From: Micromonospora sp. NBC_01699
GTDB taxonomy: Bacteria; Actinomycetota; Actinomycetes; Mycobacteriales; Micromonosporaceae
Reading direction: 5' to 3'
NCBI RefSeq assembly: GCF_036250065.1
Contig: NZ_CP109199.1
Location: forward strand, 2,480,001-2,544,000
DNA: 64,000 bases
Translations under genes and position numbers: made by a program
The notes under the pieces: model-generated
What the model was told of the DNA's origin: nothing
What the model saw: the letters and a program-made list of their open reading frames with translations, nothing else
Databases searched by the model: none
Shown here: positions 18,399 to 27,299 of the stretch, one piece after another
Layout: every line of letters starts with the position of its first letter
Numbering within the stretch: the first letter of the stretch is position 1

Positions 18399-19345
18399 GC
18401 CTGACCTCGCAGTCGGGGGTCGATGAGCCGCTGGATCAGGTCCACGGCGAGACCGAGCAGCAGCACGGTTCCGGTCATCAGGAAGACCGCGCCCTGCACC
18501 ACCGGCAGGTCCCGGGCCTTGACACTGGTCAGCAGCAGGCTGCCCAGCCCCGGCAGCGCGAAGACGCTCTCGATCACCACCGTGCCGATCAGCGAACCGG
18601 CGAGCAGCACCCCGAGCACGTTCACCACCGGGGCGGCGCCGTTGCGCAGCCCGTGCCGCCACAACGCCCCCGGCAGGCTGTAACCGAGCGAGCGGGCGGT
18701 CCGGATGTAGTCCTGGTTGAGCACGTCGAGGGTGGCCGAGCGGACGTACCGGACCAGCAGTGACGCCTGGGCGATGGTCAGCGTCACCACCGGCAGCACC
18801 AACGACTGCACCGCCGCGCCCGGATCCTGCCAGCCGTCGCGCGGGAAGCCGCCGGGCGGCAGCCAGCGCCACTGCACGGCGACCAGCCAGACAATCACGA
18901 TGCCGACCCAGAAGATCGGCAACGCGATGCCGAGCTGCGCCAGGCCCGAGACGACCACCCCGGCGGCGTTGCGGCGGCGCAGGGCCGCGAACACCCCCAC
19001 CGGTACGGCGATCAGGATCGAGGCCACGAAGGCGCTCAGCGCCAGCGGCAGCGTCACCGGCAACCGTCCGACGATCTGTTCCAGCACCGGCGTACGGGTG
19101 AACAGGCTGTCGCCGAGGTTGCCGGTGAACAGCCCGCCGAACCAGTCGCCGTACTGGGTGAGCAGGGGGCGGTCGGTGCCGAGCTGGTGGCGGATCGCCT
19201 CGATCTGCTCCGGTGGCGAGCCGACCGCGAGCAGGGTCACGGCCGGATCGCCGGGCAGCACCCGGAGCAGGAAGAAGACCGCCGAGCCGGCCAGGAACAG
19301 CGAGCCGACCAGCCAGCCGAGCCGGCGCAGCAGGTAGCCGAGCAT
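18395..19345 (-). CDS. Peptide-type ABC transporter permease (OppB/DppB-like)
   Basis: 316 residues. N-terminal LGYLLRRLGWLV, then FFLLRVLPGDPAV and an EAA-loop region RTARSLGYSLPGALWRHGLRNG, all typical of DppB permeases. ATG at 19345 is chosen over GTG at 19351 because spacing to the weak GGCGG site is slightly better; the difference is two residues. A strong hairpin separates it from the upstream binding-protein gene. Confidence 0.92.
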   Translation of the reverse strand: MLGYLLRRLGWLVGSLFLAGSAVFFLLRVLPGDPAVTLLAVGSPPEQIEAIRHQLGTDRPLLTQYGDWFGGLFTGNLGDSLFTRTPVLEQIVGRLPVTLPLALSAFVASILIAVPVGVFAALRRRNAAGVVVSGLAQLGIALPIFWVGIVIVWLVAVQWRWLPPGGFPRDGWQDPGAAVQSLVLPVVTLTIAQASLLVRYVRSATLDVLNQDYIRTARSLGYSLPGALWRHGLRNGAAPVVNVLGVLLAGSLIGTVVIESVFALPGLGSLLLTSVKARDLPVVQGAVFLMTGTVLLLGLAVDLIQRLIDPRLRGQA

Positions 19346-19382
19346 CGTCACCGCCGTCCGTGTGAACGCTTCAGCGACCGAG

Positions 19383-19421
19383 GGCCGGCCGGTGACCCGG
19401 GGGAGCGGGTACCGGCCGGCC
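19383..19421 (-). promoter_or_regulatory. Intra-operon hairpin between binding-protein and permease genes
   Basis: Arms of 16 bp with a single bulged base (outer part GGCCGGCCGGT and complement) around a 6-base loop, in the 96-base gap. Such hairpins commonly protect or partly terminate the upstream mRNA so that the binding protein exceeds the membrane components. Confidence 0.6.
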
Positions 19422-19441
19422 AGGGCGCGCTGACGGGGGAA

Positions 19442-21004
19442 TCAGCGCTGCTTGCTGATCGGGGCGACATAGAAGCTGTCCGTGGTGAGGTTCTTCTGGT
19501 AGCCGCTGACCGCGCTGGACGCGATCTTGATTGCCGGGTCGAGGTAGAGCCAGTCGCTCGCCGCGTCCTCGGAGATCTGCCGGGCGACCTTCTTCAACAG
19601 CTCGGTCTGCTCGGCCGGGGTGGCGGCCGTCTCGGACTGCTTCACCCACTCCTGGACCTGCGGGTTCTTGTACTGCCAGTAGAAGTCCGGGTTGCCGTAC
19701 CAGACCAGGTCACGCTGGTTGACGTGGGTCATGATCGTGGCCTGGAAGTTGTGGTTCTTGTAGACCTTGTCGGTCCAGGTGGCGTCGTCGATCGGGTTCA
19801 GCGTGATGGTGATGCCGGCCTGGGCGAGCTGGCTCTTCAGCCCCTGCGCCACGATGTTGATCGAGTCCGACGGCACGTAGTCGACGGTGAACGACAGCCC
19901 GCCCGCGAAGCCGGCCCTGGCCAGCAGCGCCTTGGCGCCCTCGACGTTGTGGTCGTCGATGCTGGTCAGGTCCTCGTACCAGGGGTCGGTCGGCGGGACC
20001 ATCGAGCCGAGGATCTGACCGCGTTCGGCCCAGACGGCGGTCAGCAGCGCCTTGCGGTCGGTTGCCTGCCGGATCGCCTTGCGTACGTCGACGTTGTCGA
20101 ACGGGGCCACCGAGTCGTTGAAGTTGAACAGTTCCTTGGTGGTCGAGGTGCCCTCGACGATGGTGAACTCGGGCCGGTTCTCGAACTGGGCGAGCACGTC
20201 CGGGCTGGTCACCTGGGTCACCAGGTCGAGCTGGCCGGCGAGCAGGGCGTTGTTCTCGGCGGTGGTGTCCTTGAAGAAGCGGTACACCACCTCCTTGTTC
20301 TTCGCCGCGTCTCCCCAGTACTTGTCGTTGCGGACCAGGTTGATCGAGTCGCCCTGCTTCCAGGTGCCGACCGTGTACGGCCCGGTCCCGACCACCGTCG
20401 TCTCCGGGTTGCCGGCGCCGGCCTTGGTCACCGCGGCCCCGGTCGAGGCCAGGTAGAACAGGAACGACTGCGACCGCTGGCTGAGCGCGACCGTCACCGT
20501 GTTGTCGTCCGGCGCCTCGATCGTCTTCATGATCGAGAGGTCCTTCTTGCGGGCGCTGGTCGACTCGTCCGAGGTCACCCGCTTGAGCGCGGCCACCACG
20601 TCGGCCGCCTTCAGCGGGGTGCCGTCGGAGAAGGTCACCCCGGACTGGAGGTGGAACGTGTACGTCGTACCGTCCGGCGAGATGTCCCACGACTTCGCCA
20701 GCAGCGGGTCGACCTTGCCGTCGTCGGTCAGCACGGTCAGGCCCTCGACCACGTTGCGCAGCAGCACCTGGGCGTGCCCGGTGTTACCGCCCTTGACGGT
20801 GTTGAGCGTGGTCGGCTCGTTCAGCGACCCGATAGTGATCGTCGCGTCCGGGTCGGCGCCACCGGCGCTGCCCGCCGGGCTGTCGGCCGAGTTCGAGCAG
20901 GCGCTGAGCAGCAGGGCGCCGATCGCGGCACCCGCCGTCAGCAGGCCGAGTCGGCGGCGGAAGTGGCGGGCGGGGGAGCGTCCCCCGGAAGGGCTGGACG
21001 ACAT
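19442..21004 (-). CDS. ABC transporter substrate-binding lipoprotein, family 5
   Basis: 520 residues. Twin-Arg-like RRR, a hydrophobic core and the lipobox LLSAC (Cys at about residue 35) anchor it to the membrane. The body is a family 5 extracellular solute-binding protein (GGNTGHAQVLLRNVVEGLTVL, DGTTYTFHLQSGVTFSDGTPL). Peptides, nickel chelates or glycosides are possible ligands. ATG at 21004 is the start that gives a proper signal peptide; the longer frame upstream does not. First gene of the operon. Confidence 0.93.
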   Translation of the reverse strand: MSSSPSGGRSPARHFRRRLGLLTAGAAIGALLLSACSNSADSPAGSAGGADPDATITIGSLNEPTTLNTVKGGNTGHAQVLLRNVVEGLTVLTDDGKVDPLLAKSWDISPDGTTYTFHLQSGVTFSDGTPLKAADVVAALKRVTSDESTSARKKDLSIMKTIEAPDDNTVTVALSQRSQSFLFYLASTGAAVTKAGAGNPETTVVGTGPYTVGTWKQGDSINLVRNDKYWGDAAKNKEVVYRFFKDTTAENNALLAGQLDLVTQVTSPDVLAQFENRPEFTIVEGTSTTKELFNFNDSVAPFDNVDVRKAIRQATDRKALLTAVWAERGQILGSMVPPTDPWYEDLTSIDDHNVEGAKALLARAGFAGGLSFTVDYVPSDSINIVAQGLKSQLAQAGITITLNPIDDATWTDKVYKNHNFQATIMTHVNQRDLVWYGNPDFYWQYKNPQVQEWVKQSETAATPAEQTELLKKVARQISEDAASDWLYLDPAIKIASSAVSGYQKNLTTDSFYVAPISKQR

Positions 21005-21417
21005 GTGCTGGCTCCAGGTGGGGCGGACCGCGACGACGAGGATCGGCATCGGGTGCGAGGGATTAGCGGAGGAAGGCCGTACGCGCCGGCCGGTGCGCGG
21101 CGCTGGGCAGCCGGCGGCCGGGAAAAGTTCGGGTGCTGACGACGGGACGGTCAGCGACAACAACAGCCGCGTACCGGCGCGACGCCGGCCATCGGCCCAG
21201 CACACTGGGACGGATACGCGACGCTCATGTCAGGGACCTTACTCCCGATCTTGGATTCCCTATCAATCCGATCGGAGTAATCTTGGCCACGTTTTGCCAG
21301 GGTGGGGCGGGTGGTCGGGGCAGCGGGCCGGAGCTGTCCGGGGGAGGGCACCGGACCCGCACGGCCACCCTGACAGAATGCAGGAGCCAAATCGTGGAAC
21401 CTGAGGAGAGCCCTGCC
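21005..21417. other. Divergent intergenic region between the binding-protein gene and aspS
   Basis: 413 bases holding promoters for both directions and an imperfect palindrome at 21239-21280. No gene is supported; the open plus-strand frame here is the unused upstream extension of aspS. Confidence 0.5.
21239..21280. promoter_or_regulatory. Imperfect palindrome in a divergent promoter region
   Basis: Outer arms TTACTCCCGATC and GATCGGAGTAA pair with one bulge, and inner GGATT/AATCC pair around a 7-base loop. On the minus strand TTGATA and AGTAAG are 17 bases apart inside it; on the plus strand an AGTAAT box lies at its edge. It could be an operator or overlapping promoters. Confidence 0.4.
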
Positions 21418-23226
21418 GTGATCCGTACCCATGACGCCGGAAGCCTGCGCGCGACGCACGCCGGCAGCACGGTGAAGCTCGCCGGCTGGGTGGCCCGCCG
21501 ACGCGACCACGGCGGCGTGATCTTCGTCGACCTGCGCGACTCCTCCGGTGTGGTGCAGGTGGTCTTCCGCGAGGGCATGGAATCGGCGCACGCGCTGCGC
21601 AACGAGTTCTGTGTCCTGGTCACCGGCGAGGTGACCCGCCGCCCCGAGGGCAACGACAACCCCGAGCTGCCCACCGGCGAGATCGAGGTCACCGCCACCG
21701 ACCTGGTCGTGCTCTCCGAGGCCGCCCCGCTGCCGCTGCCGGTCGACGACCAGGTGGCCGCCGGCGACGACATCCGCCTGCGCTACCGCTACCTCGACCT
21801 GCGCCGCAGCGGCCCGGCCAACGCGCTCAAGCTGCGCTCGCGGGCCAACCAGCTCGCCCGGGGCGTGCTGCACGACCGCGACTTCCTGGAGATCGAGACG
21901 CCGACCCTGACCCGGTCGACGCCCGAGGGTGCCCGCGACTTCCTGGTCCCCGTCCGGCTCCAGCCCGGCTCCTGGTACGCGCTGCCGCAGTCCCCGCAGC
22001 TGTTCAAGCAGCTGCTGATGGTCGGCGGGATGGAGCGCTACTACCAGATCGCCCGCTGCTACCGGGACGAGGACTTCCGTGCCGACCGGCAGCCGGAGTT
22101 CACCCAGCTCGACATCGAGATGTCGTTCGTCACCGAGGACGACGTGATCGACCTCGGCGAGGCGATCGTCACCACCCTCTGGCGCGAACTGGCCGGACAC
22201 GAGATCAGCTCCCCGATCCCGCGCATCACCTGGCACGACGCCATGAGCCGGTACGGCTCCGACAAGCCCGACCTGCGCTACGGCGTCGAGTTGACCGAGC
22301 TGACCGAGTACCTGCGCGGCACCGAGTTCCGGGTGTTCGCCGGGGCGATCGACGCCGGCGGCTACGTCGGCGCGGTGGTGATGCCCGGCGGTGCCGGACA
22401 GACCCGCAAGGAACTCGACGGCTGGCAGGACTGGGCCAAGTCGCGCGGCGCGCGCGGCCTGGCGTACGTGGTGCTCGACGCGGAGACCGGCGAGGCCCGG
22501 GGCCCGGTGGCGAAGAACCTCTCCGAGGCGCACCTCGGCGGGCTCGCCGACGCCGTCGGTGCCAAGCCCGGCGACGCGGTCTTCTTTGCCGCCTCCGCCA
22601 ACCAGCGCGAGGCGCAGGAGCTGCTCGGCGCGGCCCGGATCGAGATCGCCAAGCGCGTGAACCTGATCGACGAGTCGGCCTGGGCGTTCTGCTGGGTGGT
22701 GGACGCGCCGATGTTCGAGCGCACGGACGACGGCGGCTGGACCGCCGTGCACCACCCGTTCACCTCGCCGAACGCGGACTGGGAGGGGCGCTTCGAGGAG
22801 GCACCCGACCGGGCCCTGGCGTACGCGTACGACATTGTCTGCAACGGCAACGAGATCGGTGGCGGCTCGGTCCGTATCCACCGGGGCGACGTACAGAGTC
22901 GGGTCTTCGACCTGCTCGGCATCAGCCCCGAGGAGGCGACCGACAAGTTCGGCTTCCTGCTGGAGGCGTTCAAGTACGGGCCGCCGCCGCACGCCGGCAT
23001 CGCGTTCGGCTGGGACCGGGTCTGCATGCTGCTCGCCGGGGCGGAGTCGATCCGCGAGGTGATCGCCTTCCCGAAGACCCGTGGCGGCTTCGACCCGCTC
23101 ACCGGGGCGCCGACCCCGGTCACCGCCCAGCAGCGCCTCGAAGCCGGCATCGACGCCAAGCCGAAGCCGCCGACCCCGGCCCAGGCCGGCACCGCCGGGG
23201 TGGCCGCACCGGTCGAGCCGGTCTGA
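21418..23226 (+). CDS. aspS: Aspartate-tRNA ligase
   Basis: 602 residues, bacterial-type AspRS. An N-terminal OB anticodon-binding domain ([27 protein letters not shown]) is followed by class II motif 1, motif 2 ([23 protein letters not shown]), the GAD insertion domain (about 290-420) and motif 3 (GIAFGWDRV). GTG at 21418 gives [11 protein letters not shown], the usual N-terminus; GTG at 21394 with AGGAG upstream is the alternative, eight residues longer. Confidence 0.96.
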   Translation: MIRTHDAGSLRATHAGSTVKLAGWVARRRDHGGVIFVDLRDSSGVVQVVFREGMESAHALRNEFCVLVTGEVTRRPEGNDNPELPTGEIEVTATDLVVLSEAAPLPLPVDDQVAAGDDIRLRYRYLDLRRSGPANALKLRSRANQLARGVLHDRDFLEIETPTLTRSTPEGARDFLVPVRLQPGSWYALPQSPQLFKQLLMVGGMERYYQIARCYRDEDFRADRQPEFTQLDIEMSFVTEDDVIDLGEAIVTTLWRELAGHEISSPIPRITWHDAMSRYGSDKPDLRYGVELTELTEYLRGTEFRVFAGAIDAGGYVGAVVMPGGAGQTRKELDGWQDWAKSRGARGLAYVVLDAETGEARGPVAKNLSEAHLGGLADAVGAKPGDAVFFAASANQREAQELLGAARIEIAKRVNLIDESAWAFCWVVDAPMFERTDDGGWTAVHHPFTSPNADWEGRFEEAPDRALAYAYDIVCNGNEIGGGSVRIHRGDVQSRVFDLLGISPEEATDKFGFLLEAFKYGPPPHAGIAFGWDRVCMLLAGAESIREVIAFPKTRGGFDPLTGAPTPVTAQQRLEAGIDAKPKPPTPAQAGTAGVAAPVEPV

Positions 23227-23230
23227 TCCG

Positions 23231-24052
23231 TTGACCCTGCTGGTCGTCGGAGCCAGCGGTTACCTCGGCGGCGAGTTGTGCCGCCGGGCGGTGACCGCTG
23301 GCTCCCGGCTCGTCGGGACGTACCACCGGGCGCCCGGTGCCCTCGACGGTGTCGACTGGCGGCCACTGGACATCACCGACCGGGCCGCCGTGCGCGCGCT
23401 GGTCACCCGGGTACGCCCACGGGCCGTCATCAATGCCGCCGCCGTCTACGGGGGCTGGGCGGTCTGCGCCGACGGGGCCGGTCATGTCGCGGCTGCCGCC
23501 GCCGAGGCGGGCGCCCGACTGGTGCACCTGTCCAGCGACGCGCTGCACGCCGGGCGGCCGAGGCCGTACGCCGACGACGAGCCGCCCACCCCGGTCTACC
23601 CGTACGGGGCGGCGAAGGCGGCGGCGGAGACCGCCGTACGGCTGGTCGCGCCGGAGGCGGCGGTGGTGCGTACGTCGCTGATCATCGGCGACGAGCGGAG
23701 CAGGCAGATCCGGCTCTGCCTCGACGCGCTCACCGGCGCACCGGGAGTACGCCTGTTCAGCGACGAGTTCCGCTGCCCGGTGGATGTGACGGATCTGGCC
23801 TCGGCGGTGCTGGAGCTGGTCGACTCGGACTACGCCGGCCCGCTCAACGTGGCCGGTGCGGACCCGGTGAGCCGGGCCGACCTCGGTCGACTGGTCGCCG
23901 GGCGGTACGGGCTGGACCCGGCGAAGCTCGCCGTGACCACCATCGCGGCGGTGGGTCAGCCCCGCCCGGACAACGTACGCCTGGACAGCTCGCGTGCGGC
24001 GGCGCTGCTGCGGACCCGCCTGCGCGGCGCCCGCGAACTGCTCGCGGTCTGA
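23231..24052 (+). CDS. NAD(P)-dependent sugar-nucleotide reductase family protein (RmlD-like)
   Basis: 273 residues, extended short-chain dehydrogenase fold. N-terminal GASGYLGGEL binds the dinucleotide; the active-site Tyr-x-x-x-Lys is in YPYGAAKAAAE, preceded by LSSDALHAG. Closest known type is dTDP-4-dehydrorhamnose reductase, but no other rhamnose genes are nearby, so the substrate is open. TTG at 23231 starts 4 bases after aspS, suggesting cotranscription; no strong ribosome site is visible. Confidence 0.82.
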   Translation: MTLLVVGASGYLGGELCRRAVTAGSRLVGTYHRAPGALDGVDWRPLDITDRAAVRALVTRVRPRAVINAAAVYGGWAVCADGAGHVAAAAAEAGARLVHLSSDALHAGRPRPYADDEPPTPVYPYGAAKAAAETAVRLVAPEAAVVRTSLIIGDERSRQIRLCLDALTGAPGVRLFSDEFRCPVDVTDLASAVLELVDSDYAGPLNVAGADPVSRADLGRLVAGRYGLDPAKLAVTTIAAVGQPRPDNVRLDSSRAAALLRTRLRGARELLAV

Positions 24053-24074
24053 CACAGCTTCCCGCCACCTGCCT

Positions 24075-24130
24075 TGCAGAAAACTTTTGCATAGGCATTG
24101 TGCAGAGATTCTGTGCAGAACTATTCTGCA
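24075..24130 (+). promoter_or_regulatory. Three 17-bp palindromic operator copies upstream of the ArsR-type gene
   Basis: TGCAGAA-N3-TTCTGCA is perfect at 24114-24130; near-copies with 6 of 7 arm matches lie at 24075-24091 and 24101-24117. Centres are 26 and 13 bases apart and the last copy ends 4 bases before the ATG. The stretch is strikingly AT-rich for this genome. Best reading: binding sites for the ArsR-family protein encoded immediately downstream. Confidence 0.65.
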
Positions 24131-24134
24131 AAGC

Positions 24135-24755
24135 ATGTCCGCAACCGAGGAAGCCGTCGAACCGGAGTCGAACGTCCGGCTCGACGGCCGACAGATCCGC
24201 GCCCTGGCCCACCCCGTGCGTGCCCGGCTGCTCTCCGCGTTGCGGACGGACGGCCCGGCCACCGCGACCGGACTGGCCAACGCGCTCGGCACCAACACCG
24301 GCAACACCAGCTACCACCTGCGCCAACTCGCCGAGGTGGGACTGGTGGCCGAGGAGGCCGGTCGGGGCACCGGCCGAGAGCGCTGGTGGCGATCCGTACA
24401 CCGGAGCACCACCTGGTTCAGCAGCGACTTCGACGACGACCCCGACGCGCGGGCGGCCGCCGACTGGTTCGACGACCACCTCCTGCACAGCTACGTCGAG
24501 CAGGCCCGCAACTGGAACGCCGCCAAGCGGCGCTATCCGGCCGCCTGGCGATCGGTCGGCGGCTACAACGACTCCCTGCTCAGCCTCACCCCGGAACGGC
24601 TGGGCCAGCTCAACGAAGAACTGATCGCGGTGGTCAAGCGCTATATGGCCGACCCGTCACCCGCCGGGGACCGGACCGAACAGGTCCTGCTCTACCTGAA
24701 CACCTTCCCCCGGGTCGACACCCCGCCCGCCGCACACCCCCGGGAGAAGCCGTGA
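24135..24755 (+). CDS. ArsR family winged-helix transcriptional regulator
   Basis: 206 residues. The winged helix spans about residues 17-85 (ALAHPVRARLLSALR, then TGNTSYHLRQLAEVGLV as recognition helix and ERWWRSV wing). No metal-binding Cys cluster is seen, so it is of the non-metal HTH_20-like group with an extra ligand-binding tail. ATG at 24135 has no ribosome site, the operator occupying that place, so the mRNA may be leaderless. Its stop overlaps the MFS gene (GTGA); it probably represses itself and the exporter. Confidence 0.9.
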   Translation: MSATEEAVEPESNVRLDGRQIRALAHPVRARLLSALRTDGPATATGLANALGTNTGNTSYHLRQLAEVGLVAEEAGRGTGRERWWRSVHRSTTWFSSDFDDDPDARAAADWFDDHLLHSYVEQARNWNAAKRRYPAAWRSVGGYNDSLLSLTPERLGQLNEELIAVVKRYMADPSPAGDRTEQVLLYLNTFPRVDTPPAAHPREKP

Positions 24756-26227
24756 CGACGCTGACTCTGCGCCAGGCCCGGGGCCGCTACCTGGTTCTGC
24801 TCGGGCTGCGCTGGTTCCCGGTCGGCCTGATGATCCCGGTCCTCACCCTGCTCATGCTGGAACGGGGGCTCAGCCTGCCGCAGATCGGCCTGGTGGTGGC
24901 GGCGCAGGGGCTGGTCGTACTGCTGCTGGAACTGCCCACCGGCGGGCTCGCCGACGCGATCGGCCGCAAACCGGTGCTGGTCGCCGCCAGCCTGCTCAGT
25001 CTCGGTTCGATCGCCCTGCTCGCCGTTGCCGACTCGATCGGGTTGTTCCTCGTCGTCTTCGTGTTGCAGGGCATCTTCCGGGCGCTGGACAGCGGCCCGC
25101 TCGACTCCTGGTACGTCGACGCGGTGCTCGCCGCCGACCCCGACGCCGACCTGGAACGCGGACTCGGCGGCGGGGGAGCGGTGCTCGGCCTGGCGGTCGG
25201 GGCCGGGGCACTGATCAGTGGTGGCCTGGTCGCGCTCGGCCCGATCGGCGGGATCAGCGCGCTGACCGTACCGGTGCTGATCGCGTTCGTGCTCCAGGTC
25301 GTCGCGCTGGTCGCCCTGGTCGTGCTGCTGCCGGAGGTACGTTCGGCCCGGGGCGTCGTCGCGTTGCGGGAATCGCTGCGCGGGGTGCCGACCGCGATCG
25401 GCGGCGCGTTCGGCCTGCTGCGCCGGTCCCGGATCCTGGTCGCCCTGGTCGCCGTCGAACTCTTCTGGGGCTTCGGCATGGTCACCTTCGAGACGCTGCT
25501 GCCGGTACGCCTCTCCGAGGTGCTCGGTGACCCGGAGCGGGCGGCGGCGCTGCTCGGCCCCGCCGGCTCGGTGGCCTGGCTCGCCTCGGCCGCCGGTGCC
25601 GGACTCGCCCCGATGCTGTCCCGTCGGATCGGGGTGGCGCCCGCCGCCGCACTGCTGCGGATCGTGCAGGGCGGCACGGTGGTCGGGATGGGGCTGCTGG
25701 CCGGGCCGGTCGGGGTGGTCGCCGCGTACCTCGCCTGCTATCTGGTGCACGGCGCGTCGAACCCGCTGCACCTGGGACTGCTGCACCGACAGGTCGACGG
25801 CCCGTACCGGACCAGCGTCATCTCGCTCAACTCGATGGTCTCGCAGCCGGCCGGCGCGCTCGGCGGGGTGGTGCTGACCGGCGTGGCCGGCGCCACCTCG
25901 GTCAGCACGGCGATGCTGGTCGGCGCGGTCGTGCTGGCCGTCGCCGCCCCGCTCTACCTGCCCGCGTGGCGAGCCACCCGCCGCTCGCCAGCGGTGCTCC
26001 CACAGGCGCCGTCGGACAGGTTGGTGCCGTCGGACAGGTCGGTGGCGCCGGACAGGTCGGTGGCGCCGGACAGGTTGGTGGCGCCGGACGGGTCGGTGTC
26101 GACGGGTGCGCCGGTGCCGGCGGCCGTTGACGGGGCGCGGTCGGGGGTGTCGGCGCCCGGGTCGGGCAGCGGGGCCAACCCCACCGACGTACGCGGAATC
26201 GAGCCGGCGAAACCCAGCCGCTCGTAG
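24752..26227 (+). CDS. Major facilitator superfamily transporter with a repeat-bearing tail
   Basis: 491 residues, about twelve membrane helices over residues 1-410. The loop 2-3 motif appears as GGLADAIGRKPV, typical of drug/H+ antiporters. The last 75 or so residues are hydrophilic with a six-residue repeat (DRLVAP/DRSVAP), and their DNA overlaps the convergent GNAT gene. GTG at 24752 overlaps the regulator stop. Likely a drug or metabolite exporter controlled by the adjacent ArsR-type protein. Confidence 0.9.
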   Translation: MTTLTLRQARGRYLVLLGLRWFPVGLMIPVLTLLMLERGLSLPQIGLVVAAQGLVVLLLELPTGGLADAIGRKPVLVAASLLSLGSIALLAVADSIGLFLVVFVLQGIFRALDSGPLDSWYVDAVLAADPDADLERGLGGGGAVLGLAVGAGALISGGLVALGPIGGISALTVPVLIAFVLQVVALVALVVLLPEVRSARGVVALRESLRGVPTAIGGAFGLLRRSRILVALVAVELFWGFGMVTFETLLPVRLSEVLGDPERAAALLGPAGSVAWLASAAGAGLAPMLSRRIGVAPAAALLRIVQGGTVVGMGLLAGPVGVVAAYLACYLVHGASNPLHLGLLHRQVDGPYRTSVISLNSMVSQPAGALGGVVLTGVAGATSVSTAMLVGAVVLAVAAPLYLPAWRATRRSPAVLPQAPSDRLVPSDRSVAPDRSVAPDRLVAPDGSVSTGAPVPAAVDGARSGVSAPGSGSGANPTDVRGIEPAKPSRS

Positions 26228-26907
26228 AGCCGGATCGCGGCCGTGTTGTCGACCAGTACGCCGAGCGTCACCTCCTCGACCTCGTCCAGCAGCGTACGGG
26301 TCATCGCCGCGGTGAGCGCCGCACCGAAGCCCTGCCCACGGGCGTCGGTCGCGACCGTGATCCCGGCGAGGAAGCCGGTGCCGCCCCGACTGCGGTCGGC
26401 ACCGGCCGCCACCAGACGGTTGCCGGAGCGGATGCCGTACCAGTGGCGGACCCGGGGGTCGCCGGGGCGGGTGGTGCTGGTCGGGAACGAGTCGTCGACC
26501 AGGGCGGTGATCGCGTCGTGGTCGGCCCCGGTGAGTCGTACCACCCGGTCCTCGCCCGGCTGGGCCGGCGGCGGGGTGACCGCCCAGCGGAAGTCCCAGT
26601 CGTCGCGGTGGGTCACGGCGAGGTGTCCGGCCGGGATGCCGGCATCCAGCCGGGGCAGGTGCAGCCAGCGCAGATCGAGGGTGCCGGCGGCACGCAGTTC
26701 ACCGGCCAACCGGGCGGCCGGTCCGGGGTCGCCGGTGGCCCAGCCGGTCACCCCGTGCGGGCCGCTCCCGGTCCAGAACACGGCACCGTCGAGCAGATAG
26801 CCGGTCAACTCGCCGCCGGCACCGGCGTTCAGCCGCACGTACGGGTGGTCGCCGGCCGCGGCGAGGATGCCGGCACGCCCTCTGACCAGCGTCGCTTCGG
26901 TGATCAT
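25954..26907 (-). CDS. GNAT family N-acetyltransferase
   Basis: 317 residues. The acetyl-CoA-binding motif A is TVATDARGQGFGAALTAAM and the ending LYERLGFAG is typical. The N-terminal half is a diverged GNAT-like domain, so the protein may be a tandem-GNAT type. The last 65 or so residues form a Thr/Ser/Asp-rich repeat tail (SGATDL units) encoded antisense to the MFS tail. ATG at 26907 follows TAGAGT by 7 bases with no ribosome site, suggesting a leaderless mRNA. Acceptor unknown. Confidence 0.85.
   Translation of the reverse strand: MITEATLVRGRAGILAAAGDHPYVRLNAGAGGELTGYLLDGAVFWTGSGPHGVTGWATGDPGPAARLAGELRAAGTLDLRWLHLPRLDAGIPAGHLAVTHRDDWDFRWAVTPPPAQPGEDRVVRLTGADHDAITALVDDSFPTSTTRPGDPRVRHWYGIRSGNRLVAAGADRSRGGTGFLAGITVATDARGQGFGAALTAAMTRTLLDEVEEVTLGVLVDNTAAIRLYERLGFAGSIPRTSVGLAPLPDPGADTPDRAPSTAAGTGAPVDTDPSGATNLSGATDLSGATDLSDGTNLSDGACGSTAGERRVARHAGR
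26011..26100. repeat. Five 18-bp tandem repeats in overlapping 3' ends
   Basis: Five units close to GCCGGACAGGTCGGTGGC. The unit is a multiple of three and free of stops in the used frame of both strands, giving DRSVAP in the MFS tail and SGATDL in the GNAT tail. Confidence 0.8.
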
Positions 26908-26914
26908 GGAGGAA

Positions 26915-26920
26915 ACTCTA
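26915..26920 (-). promoter_or_regulatory. -10 box of a leaderless GNAT transcript
   Basis: TAGAGT exactly 7 bases before the ATG at 26907, the geometry of actinobacterial leaderless promoters. The same hexamer and spacing occur before padR. Confidence 0.45.
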
Positions 26921-27014
26921 GCGCCGGCGGCGCGGGTTCCATCCTGGAGATTGACGGCTGCCGTCGCGGGGTACATCAGGGTCGACCCACCCCACCCCCT
27001 CGGAGGACCCGATT

Positions 27015-27224
27015 ATGTTCGCCTACATCGCCGCCGGCATTTTCGGCTTTGCGTTGCTGCTCGACCTGTTCGACACCGATCTCGGCGCGCCGGACCTGTT
27101 CAGTCCGGGCACCCTGAGCCTTGCCGGTCTGCTCTGTCTGGCCCTCTACCTGGCCGGTGTCGGCCGCGCACCCGGCAGCGGTGGCGGCGGACGCTGGCGC
27201 GGACGGCGGCCCGGTCGGGGCTGA
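27015..27224 (+). CDS. Small two-helix membrane protein
   Basis: 69 residues. Two hydrophobic segments (about residues 3-17 and 34-48) flank a short acidic loop (DLFDTDLGAPDLF), and the C-terminus is a Gly/Arg-rich basic tail. ATG at 27015 has CGGAGGAC 5 bases upstream. No family recognised; the good ribosome site and clean topology support a real gene. It lies upstream of rarA. Confidence 0.62.
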   Translation: MFAYIAAGIFGFALLLDLFDTDLGAPDLFSPGTLSLAGLLCLALYLAGVGRAPGSGGGGRWRGRRPGRG

Positions 27225-27286
27225 CCCGTTCGCCGACGTGAACCGGCCCGGGATCGGCGCATTTCGAGCGTCCGGCACCGGGCCGG

Positions 27287-27292
27287 TAATGT
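27287..27292 (+). promoter_or_regulatory. -10 box of a leaderless rarA transcript
   Basis: TAATGT ends exactly 7 bases before the ATG at 27300. No ribosome site is present before that start. Confidence 0.4.
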
Positions 27293-27299
27293 CTTCGTG

